Shown here: in pieces, positions 31,898 through 47,400 of the stretch
How positions within the stretch are numbered: the first letter of the stretch is position 1
How the letters are laid out: every line of letters begins with the position of its first letter
Assembly: GCA_038380435.1 (NCBI GenBank)
Contig: JAWZYU010000034.1
Span: 42,408,901-42,472,900, forward strand
DNA: 64,000 nucleotides
Direction: 5' to 3'
Source: Ryuthela nishihirai
Taxonomy: Eukaryota > Arthropoda > Arachnida > Araneae > Heptathelidae
The notes under the pieces: generated by a model
Database searches by the model: none
Seen by the model: the letters and a program-made list of their open reading frames with translations, nothing else
Told to the model about the DNA's origin: nothing
Program-made: the position numbers and the translations under genes

Positions 31898-34800
31898 AGC
31901 CAGTGGTTCTCAACCTTTTAGGTTTCACGTACCCACTGGAAATGTGTATGTAACTGACGTACCCTTTGTATAGATAGATAAAACTATAGTTATAGTATAA
32001 CAATGGGAATAAAATAAAACATATATATCAGTGGTTCTCAAACTTTTATGCTTCACGTACCCCCTGGAAATGTGTATGTAACTGGCGTACCCCTTGTATA
32101 GATAGATAAAACTATAGTTATAGTATAACAATGGGAATAAAATAAAACATATATATCAGTGGTTCTCAACCTTTTATGCTTCACGTACCCCCTGGAAATG
32201 TGTATGTAACTGGCGTACCCCTTGTATAGATAGATAAAACTATAGTTATAGTATAACAATGGGAATAAAATAAAACATATATATCAGTGGTTCTCAACCT
32301 TTTATGCTTCACGTACCCCCTGGAAATGTGTATGTAACTGGCGTAGGCCTTGTATAGATAGATAAAACTATAGTTATAGTATAACAATGGGAATAAAATA
32401 AAACATACATATCAGTGGTTCTCAACCTTTTATGCTTCACGTACCCCCTGGAAATGTGTATGTAACTGGCGTACCCCTTGTATAGATAGATAAAACTATA
32501 GTTATAGTATAACAATGGGAATAAAATAAAACATATATATCAGTGGTTCTCAACCTATTATGCTTCACGTACCCCCTGGAAATGTGTATGTAACTGGCGT
32601 ACCCCTTGTATAGATAGATAAAACTATAGTTATAGTATAACAATGGGAATAAAATAAAACATATATCAGTGGTTCTCAACCTTTTATGCTTCACGTACCC
32701 CCTGGAAATGTGTATGTAACTGGCGTACCCCTTGTATAGATAGATAAAACTATAGTTATAGTATAACAATGGGAATAAAATAAAACATATATATATGTGG
32801 TTCTCAACCTTTTATGCTTCACGTACCCCCTGGAAATGTGTATGTAACTGGCGTACGCCTTGTATAGATAGATAAAACTATAGTTATAGTATAACAATGG
32901 GAATAAAATAAAACATACATATCAGTGGTTCTCAACCTTTTATGCTTCACGTACCCCCTGGAAATGTGTATGTAACTGGCGTACCCCTTGTATAGATAGA
33001 TAAAACTATAGTTATAGTATAACAATGGGAATAAAATGAAACATATATATCAGTGGTTCTCAACCTTTTATGCTTCACGTACCCTCTGGAAATGTGTATG
33101 TAACTGGCATACCCCTTGTATAGATAGATAAAACTATAGTTATAGTATAACAATGGGAATAAAATAAAACATACATATCAGTGGTTCTCAACCTTTTATG
33201 CTTCACGTACCCCCTGGAAATGTGTATGTAACTGGCGTACCCCTTGTATAGATAGATAAAACTATAGTTATAGTATAACAATGGGAATAAAATAAAACAT
33301 ATATATCAGTGGTTCTCTACCTTTGATGCTTCACGTACCCCCTGGAAATGTGTATGTAACTGGCGTACCCCTTGTATAGATAGATAAAACTATAGTTATA
33401 GTATAACAATGGGAATAAAATAAAACATATATATCAGTGGTTCTCAACCTATTATGCTTCACGTACCCCCTGGAAATGTGTATGTAACTGGCGTACCCCT
33501 TGTATAGATAGATAAAACTATAGTTATAGTATAACAATGGGAATAAAATAAAACATATATATCAGTGGTTCTCAAACTTTTATGCTTCACGTACCCCCTG
33601 GAAATGTGTATGTAACTGGCGTACCCCTTGTATAGATAGATAAAACTATAGTTATAGTATAACAATGGGAATAAAATAAAACATATATATCAGTGGTTCT
33701 CAACCTTTTATGCTTCACGTACCCCCTGGAAATGTGTATGTAACTGGCGTACCCCTTGTATAGATAGATAAAACTATAGTTATAGTATAACAATGGGAAT
33801 AAAATAAAACATATATATCAGTGGTTCTCAACCTTTTATGCTTCACGTACCCTCTGGAAATGTGTATGTAACTGGCATACCCCTTGTATAGATAGATAAA
33901 ACTATAGTTATAGTATAACAATGGGAATAAAATAAAACATATATATCAGTGGTTCTCAACCTTTTATGCTTCACGTACCCTCTGGAAATGTGTATGTAAC
34001 TGGCATACCCCTTGTATAGATAGATAAAACTATAGTTATAGTATAACAATGGGAATAAAATAAAACATATATATCAGTGGTTCTCAAACTTTTATGCTTC
34101 ACGTACCCTCTGGAAATGTGTATGTAACTGGCGTACCCCTTGTATAGATAGATAAAACTATAGTTATAGTATAACAATGGGAATAAAATAAAACATATAT
34201 ATCAGTGGTTCTCAACCTTTTATGCTTCACGTACCCCCTGGAAATGTGTATGTAACTGGCGTACCCCTTGTATAGATAGATAAAACTATAGTTATAGTAT
34301 AACAATGGGAATAAAATAAAACATATATATTGTGGTTCTCAACCTTTTATGCTTCACGTACCCCCTGGAAATGTGTATGTAACTGGCGTACCCCTTGTAT
34401 AGATAGATAAAACTATAGTTATAGTATAACAATGGGAATAAAATAAAACATATATATATGTGGTTCTCAACCTTTTATGCTTCAACGTACCCCCTGGAAA
34501 TGTGTATGTAACTGCGTACGCCCCCTTGTATAGATAGATAAAACTATAGTTATAGTATAACAATGGGAATAAAATAAAACATATATATCAGTGGTTCTCA
34601 ACCTTTTATGCTTCACGTACCCCCTGGAAATGTGTATGTAACTGGCGTACCCTTTGTATAGATAGATAAAACTATAGTTATAGTATAACAATGGGAATAA
34701 AATAAAACATATATATCAGTGGTTCTCAACCTTTTATGCTTCACGTACCCCCTGGAAATGTGTATGTAACTGGCGTACCCTTTGTATAGATAGATAAAAC

Positions 34801-35219
34801 TATAGTTATAGTATAACAATGGGAATAAAATAAAACATATATATCAGTGGTTCTCAACCTTTTATGCTTCACGTACCCCCTGGAAATGTGTATGTAACTG
34901 GCGTACCCTTTGTATAGATAGATAAAACTATAGTTATAGTATAACAATGGGAATAAAATAAAACATATATATCAGTGGTTCTCAACCTTTTATGCTTCAC
35001 GTACCCCCTGGAAATGTGTATGTAACTGGCATACCCTTTGTATAGATAGATAAAACTATAGTTATAGTATAACAATGGGAATAAAATAAAACATATATAT
35101 CAGTGGTTCTCAACCTTTTATGCTTCACGTACCCCCTGGAAATGTGTATGTAACTGGCGTACCCTTTGTATAGATAGATAAAACTATAGTTATAGTGTAA
35201 CAATGGGAATAAAATAAAA

Positions 35220-38200
35220 CATATATATCAGTGGTTCTCAAAGTTTTATGCTTCACGTACCCACTGGAAATGTGTATGTAACTGGCGTACCCTATGTATA
35301 GATAGATAAAACTATAGTTATAGTATAACAATGGGAATAAAATAAAACACATATATCAGTGGTTCTCAACGTTTTATGCTTCACGTACCCACTGGAAATG
35401 TGTATGTAACTGGCGTACCCTATGTATAGATAGATAAAACTATAGTTATAGTATAACAATGGGAATAAAATAAAACATATATATCAGTGGTTCTCAACGT
35501 TTTATGCTTCACGTACTCACTGGAAATGTGTATGTAACTGGCGTACCCTTTGTATAGATAGATAAAACTATAGTTATAGTATAACAATGGGAATAAAATA
35601 AAACATATATATCAGTGGTTCTCAACGTTTTATGCTTCACGTACCCACTGGAAATGTGTATGTAACTGGCGTACCCTATGTATAGATAGATAAAACTATA
35701 GTTATAGTATAACAATGGGAATAAAATAAAACATATATATCAGTGGTTCTCAAACTTTTATGCTTCACGTACCCCCTGGAAATGTGTATGTAACTGGCGT
35801 ACCCCTTGTATAGATAGATAAAACTATAGTTATAGTATAACAATGGGAATAAAATAAAACATATATATCAGTGGTTCTCAACCTTTTATGCTTCACGTAC
35901 CCCCTGGAAATGTGTATGTAACTGGGGTACCCCTTGTATAGATAGATAAAACTATAGTTATAGTATAACAATGGGAATCAAATAAAACATATATATCAGT
36001 GGTTCTCAACGTTTTATGCTTCACGTACCCACTGGAAATGTGTATGTAACTGGCGTACCCTATGTATAGATAGATAAAACTATAGTTATAGTATAACAAT
36101 GGGAATAAAATAAAACATATATATCAGTGGTTCTCAACCTTTTATGCTTCACGTACCCCCTGGAAATGTGTATGTAACTGGCGTACCCTTTGTATAGATA
36201 GATAAAACTATAGTTATAGTATAACAATGGGAATAAAATAAAACATATATATCAGTGGTTCTCAACCTTTTATGCTTCACGTACCCCCTGGAAATGTGTA
36301 TGTAACTGGCGTACCCTTTGTATAGATAGATAAAACTATAGTTATAGTATAACAATGGGAATAAAATAAAACATATATATCAGTGGTTCTCAACCTTTTA
36401 TGCTTCACGTACCCCCTGGAAATGTGTATGTAACTGGCGTACCCTTTGTATAGATAGATAAAACTATAGTTATAGTATAACAATGGGAATAAAATAAAAC
36501 ATATATATCAGTGGTTCTCAACCTTTTATGCTTCACGTACCCCCTGGAAATGTGTATGTAACTGGCGTACCCTTTGTATAGATAGATAAAACTATAGTTA
36601 TAGTATAACAATGGGAATAAAATAAAACATATATATCAGTGGTTCTCAACCTTTTATGCTTCACGTACCCCCTGGAAATGTGTATGTAACTGGCGTACCC
36701 TTTGTATAGATAGATAAAACTATAGTTATAGTATAACAATGGGAATAAAATAAAACATATATATCAGTGGTTCTCAACCTTTTATGCTTCACGTACCCCC
36801 TGGAAATGTGTATGTAACTGGCGTACCCTTTGTATAGATAGATAAAACTATAGTTATAGTGTAACAATGGGAATAAAATAAAACATATATATCAGTGGTT
36901 CTCAACCTTTTATGCTTCACGTACCCCCTGGAAATGTGTATGTAACTGGCGTACCCTTTGTATAGATAGATAAAACTATAGTTATAGTATAACAATGGGA
37001 ATCAAATAAAACATATATATCAGTGGTTCTCAACGTTTTATGCTTCACGTACCCACTGGAAATGTGTATGTAACTGGCGTACCCTATGTATAGATAGATA
37101 AAACTATAGTTATAGTATAACAATGGGAATAAAATAAAACATATATATCAGTGGTTCTCAACCTTTTATGCTTCACGTACCCCCTGGAAATGTGTATGTA
37201 ACTGGCGTACCCTTTGTATAGATAGATAAAACTATAGTTATAGTATAAAAATGGGAATAAAATAAAACATATATATCAGTGGTTCTCAACCTTTTATGCT
37301 TCACGTACCCCCTGGAAATGTGTATGTAACTGGCGTACCCTTTGTATAGATAGATAAAACTATAGTTATAGTATAACAATGGGAATAAAATAAAACATAT
37401 ATATCAGTGGTTCTCAACCTTTTATGCTTCACGTACCCCCTGGAAATGTGTATGTAACTGGCGTACCCTTTGTATAGATAGATAAAACTATAGTTATAGT
37501 ATAACAATGGGAATAAAATAAAACATATATATCAGTGGTTCTCAACCTTTTATGCTTCACGTACCCCCTGGAAATGTGTATGTAACTGGCGTACCCTTTG
37601 TATAGATAGATAAAACTATAGTTATAGTATAACAATGGGAATAAAATAAAACATATATATCAGTGGTTCTCAACCTTTTATGCTTCACGTACCCCCTGGA
37701 AATGTGTATGTAACTGGCGTACCCTTTGTATAGATAGATAAAACTATAGTTATAGTATAACAATGGGAATAAAATAAAACATATATATCAGTGGTTCTCA
37801 ACCTTTTATGCTTCACGTACCCCCTGGAAATGTGTATGTAACTGGCGTACCCTTTGTATAGATAGATAAAACTATAGTTATAGTATAACAATGGGAATAA
37901 AATAAAACATATATATCAGTGGTTCTCAACCTTTTATGCTTCACGTACCCCCTGGAAATGTGTATGTAACTGGCGTACCCTTTGTATAGATAGATAAAAC
38001 TATAGTTATAGTATAACAATGGGAATAAAATAAAACATATATATCAGTGGTTCTCAACCTTTTATGCTTCACGTACCCCCTGGAAATGTGTATGTAACTG
38101 GCGTACCCTTTGTATAGATAGATAAAACTATAGTTATAGTATAACAATGGGAATAAAATAAAACATATATATCAGTGGTTCTCAACCTTTTATGCTTCAC

Positions 38201-38291
38201 GTACCCCCTGGAAATGTGTATGTAACTGGCGTACCCTTTGTATAGATAGATAAAACTATAGTTATAGTGTAACAATGGGAATAAAATAAAA
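35220..38291. repeat. Higher-order block in the satellite, 3,072-bp period
   Basis: Diagnostic unit variants recur 3,072 bp (24 units) later: the CAAAGTTTT unit at 35228/38300, the ACACATATATCAG junction at 35347/38419, the CACGTACTCAC unit at 35510/38582, and the GGGGTACCCC unit at about 35925/38997. Another shift of 2,048 bp (16 units) copies 38197-38700 to 40245-40750. Confidence 0.88.
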
Positions 38292-41200
38292 CATATATAT
38301 CAGTGGTTCTCAAAGTTTTATGCTTCACGTACCCACTGGAAATGTGTATGTAACTGGCGTACCCTATGTATAGATAGATAAAACTATAGTTATAGTATAA
38401 CAATGGGAATAAAATAAAACACATATATCAGTGGTTCTCAACGTTTTATGCTTCACGTACCCACTGGAAATGTGTATGTAACTGGCGTACCCTATGTATA
38501 GATAGATAAAACTATAGTTATAGTATAACAATGGGAATAAAATAAAACATATATATCAGTGGTTCTCAACGTTTTATGCTTCACGTACTCACTGGAAATG
38601 TGTATGTAACTGGCGTACCCTTTGTATAGATAGATAAAACTATAGTTATAGTATAACAATGGGAATAAAATAAAACATATATATCAGTGGTTCTCAACGT
38701 TTTATGCTTCACGTACCCACTGGAAATGTGTATGTAACTGGCGTACCCTATGTATAGATAGATAAAACTATAGTTATAGTATAACAATGGGAATAAAATA
38801 AAACATATATATCAGTGGTTCTCAAACTTTTATGCTTCACGTACCCCCTGGAAATGTGTATGTAACTGGCGTACCCCTTGTATAGATAGATAAAACTATA
38901 GTTATAGTATAACAATGGGAATAAAATAAAACATATATATCAGTGGTTCTCAACCTTTTATGCTTCACGTACCCCCTGGAAATGTGTATGTAACTGGGGT
39001 ACCCCTTGTATAGATAGATAAAACTATAGTTATAGTATAACAATGGGAATCAAATAAAACATATATATCAGTGGTTCTCAACGTTTTATGCTTCACGTAC
39101 CCACTGGAAATGTGTATGTAACTGGCGTACCCTATGTATAGATAGATAAAACTATAGTTATAGTATAACAATGGGAATAAAATAAAACATATATATCAGT
39201 GGTTCTCAACCTTTTATGCTTCACGTACCCCCTGGAAATGTGTATGTAACTGGCGTACCCTTTGTATAGATAGATAAAACTATAGTTATAGTATAACAAT
39301 GGGAATAAAATAAAACATATATATCAGTGGTTCTCAACCTTTTATGCTTCACGTACCCCCTGGAAATGTGTATGTAACTGGCGTACCCTTTGTATAGATA
39401 GATAAAACTATAGTTATAGTATAACAATGGGAATAAAATAAAACATATATATCAGTGGTTCTCAACCTTTTATGCTTCACGTACCCCCTGGAAATGTGTA
39501 TGTAACTGGCGTACCCTTTGTATAGATAGATAAAACTATAGTTATAGTATAACAATGGGAATAAAATAAAACATATATATCAGTGGTTCTCAACCTTTTA
39601 TGCTTCACGTACCCCCTGGAAATGTGTATGTAACTGGCGTACCCTTTGTATAGATAGATAAAACTATAGTTATAGTATAACAATGGGAATAAAATAAAAC
39701 ATATATATCAGTGGTTCTCAACCTTTTATGCTTCACGTACCCCCTGGAAATGTGTATGTAACTGGCGTACCCTTTGTATAGATAGATAAAACTATATTTA
39801 TAGTATAACAATGGGAATAAAATAAAACATATATATCAGTGGTTCTCAACCTTTTATGCTTCACGTACCCCCTGGAAATGTGTATGTAACTGGCGTACCC
39901 TTTGTATAGATAGATAAAACTATAGTTATAGTATAACAATGGGAATAAAATAAAACATATATATCAGTGGTTCTCAACCTTTTATGCTTCACGTACCCCC
40001 TGGAAATGTGTATGTAACTGGCGTACCCTTTGTATAGATAGATAAAACTATAGTTATAGTATAACAATGGGAATAAAATAAAACATATATATCAGTGGTT
40101 CTCAACCTTTTATGCTTCACGTACCCCCTGGAAATGTGTATGTAACTGGCGTACCCTTTGTATAGATAGATAAAACTATAGTTATAGTATAACAATGGGA
40201 ATAAAATAAAACATATATATCAGTGGTTCTCAACCTTTTATGCTTCACGTACCCCCTGGAAATGTGTATGTAACTGGCGTACCCTTTGTATAGATAGATA
40301 AAACTATAGTTATAGTGTAACAATGGGAATAAAATAAAACATATATATCAGTGGTTCTCAAAGTTTTATGCTTCACGTACCCACTGGAAATGTGTATGTA
40401 ACTGGCGTACCCTATGTATAGATAGATAAAACTATAGTTATAGTATAACAATGGGAATAAAATAAAACACATATATCAGTGGTTCTCAACGTTTTATGCT
40501 TCACGTACCCACTGGAAATGTGTATGTAACTGGCGTACCCTATGTATAGATAGATAAAACTATAGTTATAGTATAACAATGGGAATAAAATAAAACATAT
40601 ATATCAGTGGTTCTCAACGTTTTATGCTTCACGTACTCACTGGAAATGTGTATGTAACTGGCGTACCCTTTGTATAGATAGATAAAACTATAGTTATAGT
40701 ATAACAATGGGAATAAAATAAAACATATATATCAGTGGTTCTCAACCTTTTATGCTTCACGTACCCCCTGGAAATGTTATCTAACTGGCGTACCCTTTGT
40801 ATAGATAGATAAAACTATAGTTATAGTATAACAATGGGAATAAAATAAAACATATATATCAGTGGTTCTCAACCTTTTATGCTTCACGTACCCCCTGGAA
40901 ATGTGTATGTAACTGGCGTACCCTTTGTATAGATAGATAAAACTATAGTTATAGTATAACAATGGGAATAAAATAAAACATGTATATCAGTGGTTCTCAA
41001 CCTTTTATGCTTCACGTACCCCCTGGAAATGTGTATGTAACTGGCGTACCCCTTGTATAGATAGATAAAACTATAGTTATAGTATAACAATGGGAATAAA
41101 ATAAAACATATATATCAGTGGTTCTCAACGTTTTATGCTTCACGTAACCACTGGAAATGTGTATGTAACTGGCGTACCCTATGTATAGATAGATAAAACT

Positions 41201-41879
41201 ATAGTTATAGTATAACAATGGGAATAAAATAAAACATATATATCAGTGGTTCTCAACGTTTTATGCTTCACGTACTCACTGGAAATGTGTATGTAACTGG
41301 CGTACCCTTTGTATAGATAGATAAAACTATAGTTATAGTATAACAATGGGAATAAAATAAAACATATATATCAGTGGTTCTCAACCTTTTATGCTTCACG
41401 TACCCCCTGGAAATGTGTATGTAACTGGCGTACCCTTTGTATAGATAGATAAAACTATAGTTATAGTGTAACAATGGGAATAAAATAAAACATATATATC
41501 AGTGGTTCTCAACGTTTTATGCTTCACGTACCCACTGGAAATGTGTATGTAACTGGCGTACCCTATGTATAGATAGATAAAACTATAGTTATAGTATAAC
41601 AATGGGAATAAAATAAAACATATATATCAGTGGTTCTCAACGTTTTATGCTTCACGTACCCACTGGAAATGTGTATGTAACTGGCGTACCCTATGTATAG
41701 ATAGATAAAACTATAGTTATAGTATAACAATGGGAATAAAATAAAACATATATATCAGTGGTTCTCAACGTTTTATGCTTCACGTACTCACTGGAAATGT
41801 GTATGTAACTGGCGTACCCTTTGTATAGATAGATAAAACTATAGTTATAGTATAACAATGGGAATAAAATAAAACATAT

Positions 41880-44437
41880 ATATCAGTGGTTCTCAACCTT
41901 TTATGCTTCACGTACCCCCTGGAAATGTGTATGTAACTGGCGTACCCTTTGTATAGATAGATAAAACTATAGTTATAGTGTAACAATGGGAATAAAATAA
42001 AACATATATATCAGTGGTTCTCAAAGTTTTATGCTTCACGTACCCACTGGAAATGTGTATGTAACTGGCGTACCCTATGTATAGATAGATAAAACTATAG
42101 TTATAGTATAACAATGGGAATAAAATAAAACACATATATCAGTGGTTCTCAACGTTTTATGCTTCACGTACCCACTGGAAATGTGTATGTAACTGGCGTA
42201 CCCTATGTATAGATAGATAAAACTATAGTTATAGTATAACAATGGGAATAAAATAAAACATATATATCAGTGGTTCTCAACGTTTTATGCTTCACGTACT
42301 CACTGGAAATGTGTATGTAACTGGCGTACCCTTTGTATAGATAGATAAAACTATAGTTATAGTATAACAATGGGAATAAAATAAAACATATATATCAGTG
42401 GTTCTCAGCCTTTTATGCTTCAGGTACCCGCTGGAAAAGTGTATCTAACTGGCGTACCCTTTGTATAGATAGATAAAACTATAGTTATAGTATAACAATG
42501 GGAATAAAATAAAACATATATATCAGTGGTTCTCAACCTTTTATGCTTCACGTACCCCCTGGAAATTTGTATGTAACTGGCGTACCCTATGTATAGATAG
42601 ATAAAACTATAGTTATAGTATAACAATGGGAATAAAATAAAACATATATATCAGTGGTTCTCAACGTTTTATGCTTCACGTACCCACTGGAAATGTGTAT
42701 GTAACTGGCGTACCCTATGTATAGATAGAGAAAACTATAGTTATAGTATAACAATGGGAATAAAATAAAACATATATATCAGTGGTTCTCAACGTTTTAT
42801 GCTTCACGTACTCACTGGAAATGTGTATGTAACTGGCGTACCCTTTGTATAGATAGATAAAACTATAGTTATAGTATAACAATGGGAATAAAATAAAATA
42901 TATATATCAGTGGTTCTCAACCTTTTATGCTTCACGTACCCCCTGGAAAAGTGTATTAACTGGCGTACCCTTTGTATAGATAGATAAAACTATAGTTATA
43001 GTATAACAATGGGAATAAAATAAAACATATATATCAGTGGTTCTCAACCTTTTATGCTTCACGTACCCCCTGGAAATGTGTATGTAACTGGCTTACCCTT
43101 TGTATAGATAGATAAAACTATAGTTATAGTATAACAATGGGAATCAAATAAAACATATATATCAGTGGTTCTCAACCTTTTATTCTTCACGTACCCCCTG
43201 GAAATGTGTATGTAACTTTCGTACCCCTTGTATAGATAGATAAAACTATAGTTATAGTATAACAATGGGAATAAAATAAAACATATATATCAGTGGTTCT
43301 CAACCTTTTATGCTTCACGTACCCCCTGGAAATGTGTATGTAACTGGCTTACCCTTTGTATAGATAGATAAAACTATAGTTATAGTATAACAATGGGAAT
43401 AAAATAAAACATATATATCAGTGGTTCTCAACCTTTTATGCTTCACGTACCCCCTGGAAATGTGTATGTAACTGGCGTACCCTTTGTATAGATAGATAAA
43501 ACTATAGTTATAGTATAACAATGGGAATAAAATAAAACATATATATCAGTGGTTCTCAACCTTTTATGCTTCACGTACCCCCTGGAAATGTGTATGTAAC
43601 TGGCTTACCCTTTGTATAGATAGATAAAACTATAGTTATAGTATAACAATGGGAATAAAATAAAACATATATATCAGTGGTTCTCAACCTTTTATGCTTC
43701 ACGTACCCCCTGGAAATGTGTATGTAACTGGCGTACCCTTTGTATAGATAGATAAAACTATAGTTATAGTATAACAATGGGAATAAAATAAAACATATAT
43801 ATCAGTGGTTCTCAACCTTTTATGCTTCACGTACCCCCTGGAAAAGTGTATTAACTGGCGTACCCTTTGTATAGATAGATAAAACTATAGTTATAGTATA
43901 ACAATGGGAATAAAATAAAACATATATATCAGTGGTTCTCAACCTTTTATGCTTCACGTACCCCCTGGAAATGTGTATGTAACTGGCGTACCCTTTGTAT
44001 AGATAGATAAAACTATAGTTATAGTGTAACAATGGGAATAAAATAAAACATATATATCAGTGGTTCTCAACGTTTTATGCTTCACGTACCCACTGGAAAT
44101 GTGTATGTAACTGGCGTACCCTATGTATAGATAGATAAAACTATAGTTATAGTATAACAATGGGAATAAAATAAAACATATATATCAGTGGTTCTCAACG
44201 TTTTATGCTTCACGTACCCACTGGAAATGTGTATGTAACTGGCGTACCCTATGTATAGATAGATAAAACTATAGTTATAGTATAACAATGGGAATAAAAT
44301 AAAACATATATATCAGTGGTTCTCAACGTTTTATGCTTCACGTACTCACTGGAAATGTGTATGTAACTGGCGTACCCTTTGTATAGATAGATAAAACTAT
44401 AGTTATAGTATAACAATGGGAATAAAATAAAACATAT
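41880..44437. repeat. Higher-order block in the satellite, 2,558-bp period
   Basis: Rare variants recur exactly 2,558 bp downstream: TTCTCAGCC with CAGGTACCCGCTGG (42403/44961), AAATTTGTATG (42564/45122) and TTTTATTCTTCACG (43178/45736). Downstream, a 1,278-bp (10-unit) step repeats the TTTTATTCTTCACG block again near 47014. Confidence 0.88.
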
Positions 44438-47400
44438 ATATCAGTGGTTCTCAACCTTTTATGCTTCACGTACCCCCTGGAAATGTGTATGTAACTGGCG
44501 TACCCTTTGTATAGATAGATAAAACTATAGTTATAGTGTAACAATGGGAATAAAATAAAACATATATATCAGTGGTTCTCAAAGTTTTATGCTTCACGTA
44601 CCCACTGGAAATGTGTATGTAACTGGCGTACCCTATGTATAGATAGATAAAACTATAGTTATAGTATAACAATGGGAATAAAATAAAACACATATATCAG
44701 TGGTTCTCAACGTTTTATGCTTCACGTACCCACTGGAAATGTGTATGTAACTGGCGTACCCTATGTATAGATAGATAAAACTATAGTTATAGTATAACAA
44801 TGGGAATAAAATAAAACATATATATCAGTGGTTCTCAACGTTTTATGCTTCACGTACTCACTGGAAATGTGTATGTAACTGGCGTACCCTTTGTATAGAT
44901 AGATAAAACTATAGTTATAGTATAACAATGGGAATAAAATAAAACATATATATCAGTGGTTCTCAGCCTTTTATGCTTCAGGTACCCGCTGGAAAAGTGT
45001 ATCTAACTGGCGTACCCTTTGTATAGATAGATAAAACTATAGTTATAGTATAACAATGGGAATAAAATAAAACATATATATCAGTGGTTCTCAACCTTTT
45101 ATGCTTCACGTACCCCCTGGAAATTTGTATGTAACTGGCGTACCCTATGTATAGATAGATAAAACTATAGTTATAGTATAACAATGGGAATAAAATAAAA
45201 CATATATATCAGTGGTTCTCAACGTTTTATGCTTCACGTACCCACTGGAAATGTGTATGTAACTGGCGTACCCTATGTATAGATAGATAAAACTATAGTT
45301 ATAGTATAACAATGGGAATAAAATAAAACATATATATCAGTGGTTCTCAACGTTTTATGCTTCACGTACTCACTGGAAATGTGTATGTAACTGGCGTACC
45401 CTTTGTATAGATAGATAAAACTATAGTTATAGTATAACAATGGGAATAAAATAAAATATATATATCAGTGGTTCTCAACCTTTTATGCTTCACGTACCCC
45501 CTGGAAAAGTGTATTAACTGGCGTACCCTTTGTATAGATAGATAAAACTATAGTTATAGTATAACAATGGGAATAAAATAAAACATATATATCAGTGGTT
45601 CTCAACCTTTTATGCTTCACGTACCCCCTGGAAATGTGTATGTAACTGGCTTACCCTTTGTATAGATAGATAAAACTATAGTTATAGTATAACAATGGGA
45701 ATCAAATAAAACATATATATCAGTGGTTCTCAACCTTTTATTCTTCACGTACCCCCTGGAAATGTGTATGTAACTTTCGTACCCCTTGTATAGATAGATA
45801 AAACTATAGTTATAGTATAACAATGGGAATAAAATAAAACATATATATCAGTGGTTCTCAACCTTTTATGCTTCACGTACCCCCTGGAAATGTGTATGTA
45901 ACTGGCTTACCCTTTGTATAGATAGATAAAACTATAGTTATAGTATAACAATGGGAATAAAATAAAACATATATATCAGTGGTTCTCAACCTTTTATGCT
46001 TCACGTACCCCCTGGAAATGTGTATGTAACTGGCGTACCCTTTGTATAGATAGATAAAACTATAGTTATAGTATAACAATGGGAATAAAATAAAACATAT
46101 ATATCAGTGGTTCTCAACCTTTTATGCTTCACGTACCCCCTGGAAATGTGTATGTAACTGGCTTACCCTTTGTATAGATAGATAAAACTATAGTTATAGT
46201 ATAACAATGGGAATAAAATAAAACATATATATCAGTGGTTCTCAACCTTTTATGCTTCACGTACCCCCTGGAAATGTGTATGTAACTGGCGTACCCTTTG
46301 TATAGATAGATAAAACTATAGTTATAGTATAACAATGGGAATAAAATAAAACATATATATCAGTGGTTCTCAACCTTTTATGCTTCACGTACCCCCTGGA
46401 AAAGTGTATTAACTGGCGTACCCTTTGTATAGATAGATAAAACTATAGTTATAGTATAACAATGGGAATAAAATAAAACATATATATCAGTGGTTCTCAA
46501 CCTTTTATGCTTCACGTACCCCCTGGAAATGTGTATGTAACTGGCTTACCCTTTGTATAGATAGATAAAACTATAGTTATAGTATAACAATGGGAATAAA
46601 ATAAAACATATATATCAGTGGTTCTCAACCTTTTATGCTTCACGTACTCCCTGGAAATGTGTATGTAACTGGCGTACCCTTTGTATAGATAGATAAAACT
46701 ATAGTTATAGTATAACAATGGGAATAAAATAAAACATATATATCAGTGGTTCTCAACCTTTTATGCTTCACGTACCCCCTGGAAAAGTGTATTAACTGGC
46801 GTACCCTTTGTATAGATAGATAAAACTATAGTTATAGTATAACAATGGGAATAAAATAAAACATATACATCAGTGGTTCTCAACCTTTTATGCTTCACGT
46901 ACCCCCTGGAAATGTGTATGTAACTGGCTTACCCTTTGTATAGATAGATAAAACTATAGTTATAGTATAACAATGGGAATCAAATAAAACATATATATCA
47001 GTGGTTCTCAACCTTTTATTCTTCACGTACCCCCTGGAAATGTGTATGTAACTTTCGTACCCCTTGTATAGATAGATAAAACTATAGTTATAGTATAACA
47101 ATGGGAATAAAATAAAACATATATATCAGTGGTTCTCAACCTTTTATGCTTCACGTACCCCCTGGAAATGTGTATGTAACTGGCTTACCCTTTGTATAGA
47201 TAGATAAAACTATAGTTATAGTATAACAATGGGAATAAAATAAAACATATATATCAGTGGTTCTCAACCTTTTATGCTTCACGTACCCCCTGGAAATGTG
47301 TATGTAACTGGCGTACCCTTTGTATAGATAGATAAAACTATAGTTATAGTATAACAATGGGAATAAAATAAAACATATATATCAGTGGTTCTCAACCTTT